The position numbers were made by a program, and so were the translations under genes. Positions 59,523 through 64,000 of a stretch of DNA of 64,000 bases are shown one piece after another (the first letter of the stretch is position 1; each line of letters opens with the position of its first letter). The notes below the pieces were generated by a model. The model saw nothing but the letters and a program-made list of their open reading frames with translations. It was not told the origin of the DNA and made no database searches. This DNA comes from Actinophytocola sp035634895. Its GTDB lineage: Bacteria; Actinomycetota; Actinomycetes; Mycobacteriales; Pseudonocardiaceae. The stretch is taken from NCBI RefSeq assembly GCF_035634895.1, contig NZ_DASQCC010000106.1, positions 62,001 to 126,000 on the forward strand. The letters are read 5' to 3'.

Positions 59523-60407
59523 ATGTTGAAGGTCTCCACGATAAGCCGGAGCTTCGGTGACCGCCGGGTCGTCGACGGGGTGTCGTTCGACGTGCGGCCG
59601 GGGCGGATGACCGGGTTCCTCGGCGCGAACGGCTCCGGCAAGACGACCACGATGCGGATCATCCTCGGTGTGCTCGAGCCGCACGGCGGCTCGGTGACGT
59701 GGCGGGGCGCGCCGGTGACCCAGTCCGTGCGGCAGCGGTTCGGGTACATGCCGGAGGAACGTGGCCTGTACCCGAAGATGAAGGTGGCCGAGCAGGTCAC
59801 GTGGCTCGGGCAGCTGCACGGACTGAGCCACGAGAAGGCGTCGGCGAACACCGCGCTTCTGCTGGCGCAGCTGGAGTTGGACGATCGCGCCGGGGACCGG
59901 CTCGAGGCGTTGTCGCTCGGGAACCAGCAGCGGGTGCAGGTGGCGGCGGCGCTCGTGCACGACCCGGATCTACTGATCCTGGACGAGCCCTTCTCCGGGC
60001 TCGACCCGCTGGCGATCGACACCGTGCTCGGGGTGCTGCGGGAGCGGGCCACGGCAGGGGTGCCGGTGCTGTTCTCCAGTCACCAGCTCGCGGTGGTCGA
60101 GCGCCTGTGCGACGACCTGGTGATCATCTCCGAGGGCGTGATCAAGGCGAGCGGTGGACGCGAGGAGCTACGCGCACAGCACGGCTCGGCGAGGTTCGAA
60201 CTGGTCGTGGACAGCGATGCCGGCTGGCTGCGGGACCACCCGGGGGTGCGGGTCGTCGACCTGGACGGGCCGCGGGCGGTGTTCGACCTGGTGAACGGGG
60301 GGCGAGCGGACCAGCAGGTGCTGGCCGCGGCACTGGACCGGGGTGGGGTCAGGAGATTCGGCCCACTGCTGCCGACACTCGACGAGATCTTCAAGGAGGT
60401 CGTCTGA
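59523..60407 (+). CDS. ABC exporter ATPase (NatA/CcmA-like)
   Basis: The 294-residue ATPase has Walker A GANGSGKTTTMR, Q-loop region MPEERGLYPKM, the signature LSLGNQQRVQVAAALVHDPDLLILDEPFSGLDP and a C-terminal extension typical of NatA-type exporters. The degenerate signature (LSLGNQQ rather than LSGGQ) is common in this subgroup. It overlaps the permease start in TGATG. Confidence 0.88.
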   Translation: MLKVSTISRSFGDRRVVDGVSFDVRPGRMTGFLGANGSGKTTTMRIILGVLEPHGGSVTWRGAPVTQSVRQRFGYMPEERGLYPKMKVAEQVTWLGQLHGLSHEKASANTALLLAQLELDDRAGDRLEALSLGNQQRVQVAAALVHDPDLLILDEPFSGLDPLAIDTVLGVLRERATAGVPVLFSSHQLAVVERLCDDLVIISEGVIKASGGREELRAQHGSARFELVVDSDAGWLRDHPGVRVVDLDGPRAVFDLVNGGRADQQVLAAALDRGGVRRFGPLLPTLDEIFKEVV

Positions 60408-61507
60408 TGGCCACGTCGTTCACCACCTCGGCCAGGTTGGTGGCCGAGCGGGAGGTGCGGAGCTTCGTCCGGATGAAGGGGACCTGGGTCGGGCTCGCCG
60501 TCATCCTCGTCGTGCTGTTCGCGTCCGCCGTCCTGCCCAGGGTGCTCTCCGACGACCCGGACGAGGTCGCCGCCGTCGGGGCCGCGGCGAGCCGGGTGCT
60601 CGACGGCACCGGGCTCGACGTCCGCGAGGTCGGCTCCGTCGCCGCCGCCGAGCGGCTGGTCCGGGACGACAAGGTCGAGGCCGCCGTCGTGCCCGGCGAC
60701 CCGCCCAGCGGGGTGCGGGTCATCGCCCTCGACGACCCGCCAACCGACATCGTCGCCGCGCTCGCCACCGCGCCGCCGGTCGACCTGCTCGAGAGGTCCT
60801 CGGTCACCAGCAACGAGCGCCAGCTGGTCATCCAGGTCTTCGCCTTCATGTTCCTGCTCTTCGCCGCGGGTGGCGCGGCCATCGCCCAGAGCACGGTCAT
60901 CGAGAAACAGACCAGGATCGTCGAGATCCTCGTCTCCACCATCCCCATCCGCGCGCTGCTGACCGGCAAGATCGTCGGCCACGCCGTGCTGACGCTCGCC
61001 CAGGTGGCCGTGATCGCCGTCGCCGCGCCGATCGCGCTCACCGTCGGCGGCCACCGGGACCTGCTGTCCGTCGTCGCGCCCGCGCTCGGGTGGTTCGTGC
61101 CCTTCATGTGTCTCGGGTTCGTGCTGCTCGCCTCGATCTGGGCGGTCGCCGGCTCGCTGGTCAGCCGCCAGGAGGATCTCGGCTCCAGCACGGGGCTGGT
61201 GATGCTGCTGATCCTCGGTCCGTACTTCGCGGTCGTGTTCTTCGCCGAGGACCCGACCGCGATGAGCGTCCTGTCCTACGTGCCCTTCTCGGCGGCGGTC
61301 GCGATGCCGGTGCGGTTGTTCGCCGGCGAGGCGCACCTCTGGGAACCGTTGGTGGCGCTGGGTTTGCTGGGCGGCACCCTCGTGCTGATCGTGCTGCTGG
61401 CGAGCCGGCTGTACGCCGGCTCGCTCATGCAGACGGGCGCAAGGGTGAAGCTCAGGAACGCGTGGGCACGCCAGTCCGCCTCCCCGAGCGCACAGGTGCG
61501 GACCTAA
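60407..61507 (+). CDS. ABC-2 type permease (NatB-like)
   Basis: The 366-residue permease has one N-terminal helix (GTWVGLAVILVVLFASAVLP), a large extracellular domain to about residue 140, and five C-terminal helices starting IQVFAFMFLLFAAGGAAIAQS with the conserved VIEKQTRIVEILVSTIPIRALLTGKI loop. Together with the ATPase it forms an exporter under the two-component system. Its stop overlaps the tail of the convergent DUF6541 gene by 4 bp. Confidence 0.87.
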   Translation: MATSFTTSARLVAEREVRSFVRMKGTWVGLAVILVVLFASAVLPRVLSDDPDEVAAVGAAASRVLDGTGLDVREVGSVAAAERLVRDDKVEAAVVPGDPPSGVRVIALDDPPTDIVAALATAPPVDLLERSSVTSNERQLVIQVFAFMFLLFAAGGAAIAQSTVIEKQTRIVEILVSTIPIRALLTGKIVGHAVLTLAQVAVIAVAAPIALTVGGHRDLLSVVAPALGWFVPFMCLGFVLLASIWAVAGSLVSRQEDLGSSTGLVMLLILGPYFAVVFFAEDPTAMSVLSYVPFSAAVAMPVRLFAGEAHLWEPLVALGLLGGTLVLIVLLASRLYAGSLMQTGARVKLRNAWARQSASPSAQVRT

Positions 61508-63441
61508 CCACAGGCGGTGATGCGGTAGAGGCTGGTCGGCCCGGCGCGGTCGACCAGCTCGAACCCCCGCGCGTCGGCGACCTTCGAGATCCCCTGGAAC
61601 GGCGTCGTCCTGGCGATCGCCGGGTCGTCCTTGCCCTGCAACACATACTCGATCCGGTACCGCCTGACCGCCTCGCACACCCGCGAGTCCCACGACGCCT
61701 TGTACAGGTTCTGGCCGAGGTACACCTCGTCCGGACTCTTCGAGGACAGGAAGTGCGGGTACAGCACGCGCCGGTCCTCCAGTGCCCACAGCATCACGCT
61801 TCCGTCGAAGGGGTTGCCGATCACCACCGAGCTCTCCGGGATCCGGTCGGCGACGCGGTCGTAGAACGCCCGCATCCGGTCGCTCACGAGCTTCTGGTTC
61901 TCGGGCTGCTGGTAGGTCACCGCGACCCGCGACTCCCGGTCGGCCGGGTACAGACCGGCGGTCACCACGACCAGCAACACGGTCAACCCGACCGCCAGCA
62001 CCGGCACGGTCGCCCGCTCGGTCCGCACGAGCGCCTTCAGCCTGGTCGTGAGGAACACCACGCCCGCGACGGCGAGGGGCACGGCGGTGATCGGCAGCAT
62101 CGCGGCGAGGCGGTGCGAGTCGTTGTACCAGAAGCCGATCAGCAGCCGGGTGTCCGGCCGGACGAGCGAGGCCGAGACCACGTACAGGAACCCGGACACC
62201 AGGTGCGCGGCCAGCACCCACCGCATCGCGGGGAACCGGCGGGCCGTGAACGCGCCGACGATCATCACGGCGGACAGCAACCACAACGCCTCGTGCTGGT
62301 TGGTGGCGTTGAACAACACCTCGCCGACCGCGTTCGCCGGCGTCTCGAACGACTTCCAGGAGGCCCAGTTCCTGGCAGGCGCGAGCGCGGACGAGGTGAT
62401 CGTGCCCAGCCAGCCGCCGACGAGCGCCACGACGAACACGACGTACTCGACGATCGCGCGGCGGGTGCGGCCCTCGCGGTGCAACCGCCTGGCGCGCAGG
62501 AAGAGCGCGGCGCCCGCCGGGAAGATCGACAGCGCGGCCAGCGAGAACAGCACGTTCGGATGCGCGAAGCCGGCCGCGACGACCGCGATCGCCAGCAGGA
62601 GCCACGCCCGGCCGCGGCCGACCATGTCGTCCCTGACCCAGCCGGTGACCGTCAGGACCAGCGCGAACAGCGCGGGCGCGAGCGCCATCCCGAGCAGGTT
62701 CGGCCAGAGCACGCCCCAGCCGAAGAAGTCCCACGGAAACCCGGGAAACGCGATCGAGAGCACCCCGGTGACCACCAGCGCGGCGGTGTTGCGGCCGAAC
62801 AGCTGCCGCACCAGCAGCAGGCACGAGGCAGGCCACAGGAGAACGGTGATGACCGTGCAGAACACGTTCGCGGCGACCGGCACCGACGCGCCGGTGGACA
62901 TCATGACCAGCGACGTGAAGTCGTGCCAGGCCGCCGGGTAGAAGGCCGGCGTGACCTCCGGGTCACCCAGTGCCGAGATGGTCAGCGACGACGCGTCGTG
63001 CGAGTCCCGGATGTAGGCGAGCGCGTTGTAGTGGAACGGCGTGTCGAACACCTGCGAGAGGGTGTCCGGCGAGCCGACGGCGTGCACCACGCTCACCGCG
63101 GCCAGCACGGCCGCGGGCACGAACCCGGCCGCCGCGATCAGGGAAAGCCGGCGCGGATCGGCTGTCCCGGCGAGAAGACCCGTGCGTCTGAGCAGAAACC
63201 TCAGTAGTCCGGCGAGCCCGACGACGGCGAGCGCGGCGACCAGCACCAGCGGCACCGACCAGTCGAGCCCGGCCATCCCGGCCACCACGGCGGTGGACGC
63301 CACCACGGCGATGCTGACCACCGGCGCCATCGCGAACGCCGCGATCCCCCGCAACCCCAACAGATAGGCCACCGGCAACCCCGGCGCCCACAGCCACCCG
63401 ACCGCGATGAGCGCGACAGGAAGTACCTCGAACCAAGACAT
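61504..63441 (-). CDS. DUF6541 polytopic membrane protein
   Basis: The 645-residue protein has about 12-14 membrane helices and a C-terminal soluble domain (NQKLVSDRMRAFYDRVADRIPESSVVIGNPFDGS, VLYPHFLS, YKASWDSRVCEAVRRYRIEYVLQG). This resembles the periplasmic part of GT-C-type glycosyltransferases and the DUF6541 family of actinomycetes. A role in cell-envelope glycan transfer is a guess from fold. ATG 63441 behind GGGGGA is preferred to an upstream start at 63504. Confidence 0.75.
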   Translation of the reverse strand: MSWFEVLPVALIAVGWLWAPGLPVAYLLGLRGIAAFAMAPVVSIAVVASTAVVAGMAGLDWSVPLVLVAALAVVGLAGLLRFLLRRTGLLAGTADPRRLSLIAAAGFVPAAVLAAVSVVHAVGSPDTLSQVFDTPFHYNALAYIRDSHDASSLTISALGDPEVTPAFYPAAWHDFTSLVMMSTGASVPVAANVFCTVITVLLWPASCLLLVRQLFGRNTAALVVTGVLSIAFPGFPWDFFGWGVLWPNLLGMALAPALFALVLTVTGWVRDDMVGRGRAWLLLAIAVVAAGFAHPNVLFSLAALSIFPAGAALFLRARRLHREGRTRRAIVEYVVFVVALVGGWLGTITSSALAPARNWASWKSFETPANAVGEVLFNATNQHEALWLLSAVMIVGAFTARRFPAMRWVLAAHLVSGFLYVVSASLVRPDTRLLIGFWYNDSHRLAAMLPITAVPLAVAGVVFLTTRLKALVRTERATVPVLAVGLTVLLVVVTAGLYPADRESRVAVTYQQPENQKLVSDRMRAFYDRVADRIPESSVVIGNPFDGSVMLWALEDRRVLYPHFLSSKSPDEVYLGQNLYKASWDSRVCEAVRRYRIEYVLQGKDDPAIARTTPFQGISKVADARGFELVDRAGPTSLYRITACG

Positions 63442-63628
63442 GACAATCCCCCAGGAGACGGTTTTGTACGTGCGAGCGACCCGCTCCCCGGGCTCGCTCC
63501 ACACGTACTAAGGAATCGTGAGGACCCCCATTGGTTGCCTGGGGCGTCAGGGTTCACCCGATGGAGTGGGCGGATGGCAGTGCCCGAGGTGTTGTCGCGC
63601 ACGAACCCGGCCTGCTTGGATCGCTGTC

Positions 63629-64000
63629 GTGACGAGCTTCGGGATCGTGGGTACGGGCTGGCGTGCGGAGTACTTCTGGCGGCTGGGCGCCGCGCTGGAT
63701 CTCGACTGCGTCGGCGTGGTGTCGCGGCGGGCTCAGGACCTGCCGGTGCCCGTCCACCTGTCACTCGACGCGTGCCTCGCCTCGAAACCCGACTTCGTGG
63801 TCACGGCCGTGCCGTGGGCCGTGACGCCGCCCCTGATCGTCGAACTGGTCGAGCGGGGGGTGCGGGTGCTCGCCGAGACGCCGCCCGCGCCCGACCTCGA
63901 CGGCCTGCGCCGGCTGTGGCGGGCGGTCGGCGCGAGCGGGCTGGTCCAGGTCGCCGAGCAGTACACGCGCATGCCGCCCCACGCCGCGCGGCTCGCGCTC
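63629..64000 (+). CDS. Gfo/Idh/MocA oxidoreductase, 5' part only
   Basis: The frame opens at GTG 63629 and runs off the window (124 codons). It has the NAD(P)-binding FGIVGTGWRAEYFWRLGAALDLDCVGVVSR and DFVVTAVPWAVTP. At the usual EKP position it reads VLAETPPAPD, so the conserved lysine is replaced by threonine, as in a minority of the family. VAEQYTRMP continues the first domain. The substrate is probably a sugar or cyclitol derivative; the C-terminal domain is not visible. Confidence 0.8.
   Translation, partial: MTSFGIVGTGWRAEYFWRLGAALDLDCVGVVSRRAQDLPVPVHLSLDACLASKPDFVVTAVPWAVTPPLIVELVERGVRVLAETPPAPDLDGLRRLWRAVGASGLVQVAEQYTRMPPHAARLAL

Noticed and set aside
1..64000. tRNA, rRNA or riboswitch genes
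   Set aside because: No cloverleaf-like or conserved rRNA sequence was noticed on either strand; a covariance-model scan would be needed to exclude small RNAs.

Overview
The window is one continuous stretch of very GC-rich, gene-dense DNA that looks like the chromosome of a filamentous actinomycete. Family content points to the Pseudonocardiaceae (Lentzea/Saccharothrix-like): secreted glycoside hydrolases with carbohydrate-binding modules, an XRE/DUF397 pair, an AfsR/SARP regulator, sugar ABC importers without their own ATPase, and a CGNR zinc-finger protein. The genus is an inference. I saw no rRNA, tRNA, CRISPR array or prophage.

Layout. (1) 1-4118: end of an amidohydrolase, a YciI-like protein, a drug-efflux MFS pump, and a CGNR regulator with an EamA exporter separated by two identical-geometry dyads. 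(2) 4029-13360: a plant-polysaccharide cassette (GH29, GH28, GH27 and a PQQ-type sugar dehydrogenase, all secreted with carbohydrate-binding modules) behind LacI-type operators. It is preceded by the ruin of a cellulase-like gene carrying a small MITE. (3) 13416-21516: nuclease-fold enzyme, HelD-type helicase, YggT, DUF1801, and a giant Ser/Thr kinase-STAND-WD40 protein. (4) 21571-30923: a coupled aminotransferase / FAD-FeS oxidase / serine hydrolase operon, a MatC-type dicarboxylate carrier, an IclR regulator, and a CoA-transferase/enoyl-CoA hydratase pair. (5) 31010-38500: regulatory island with XRE-DUF397, an orphan DUF397, four copies of one 11-bp palindrome, a second MITE copy, an AfsR-type regulator with candidate 11-bp-phased heptamers, a cold-shock protein and a G/T-rich tandem array. 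(6) 38503-44727: a probable operon of a secreted GH114 (endo-alpha-1,4-polygalactosaminidase family), sugar ABC importer, PfkB kinase and GH4 enzyme of the CHSV (alpha-galactosidase) subgroup. It reads as a utilisation system for alpha-linked galactosamine polymer. (7) 45013-54233: the most striking locus. It is an eight-gene, mostly 4-bp-overlapping operon on the minus strand (DegT aminotransferase, split transketolase, LysW amino-group carrier protein, LysX, LysY, LysZ, LysK) facing a GNAT acyltransferase and an MFS exporter. (8) 54364-63441: a 22-bp repeat/hairpin element, an RCC1-repeat secreted protein, a histidine-kinase remnant, a complete two-component system with an ABC exporter, a large DUF6541 membrane protein, and the start of a Gfo/Idh/MocA oxidoreductase at the right edge.

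How they work together. The LysW operon predicts a carrier-protein-bound pathway. LysX ligates an acidic amino acid to the C-terminal Glu of LysW, LysZ and LysY turn the side-chain carboxylate into a semialdehyde, and the split transketolase adds a two-carbon ketol unit. The aminotransferase then aminates the ketone and LysK releases the product. This matches the logic established for amino-group-carrier-mediated secondary metabolism (the diamino-dihydroxyheptanoate route of vazabitide-type clusters), not primary lysine or arginine synthesis. The GH114 operon and the GH29/28/27 cassette are two separate carbohydrate-foraging systems.
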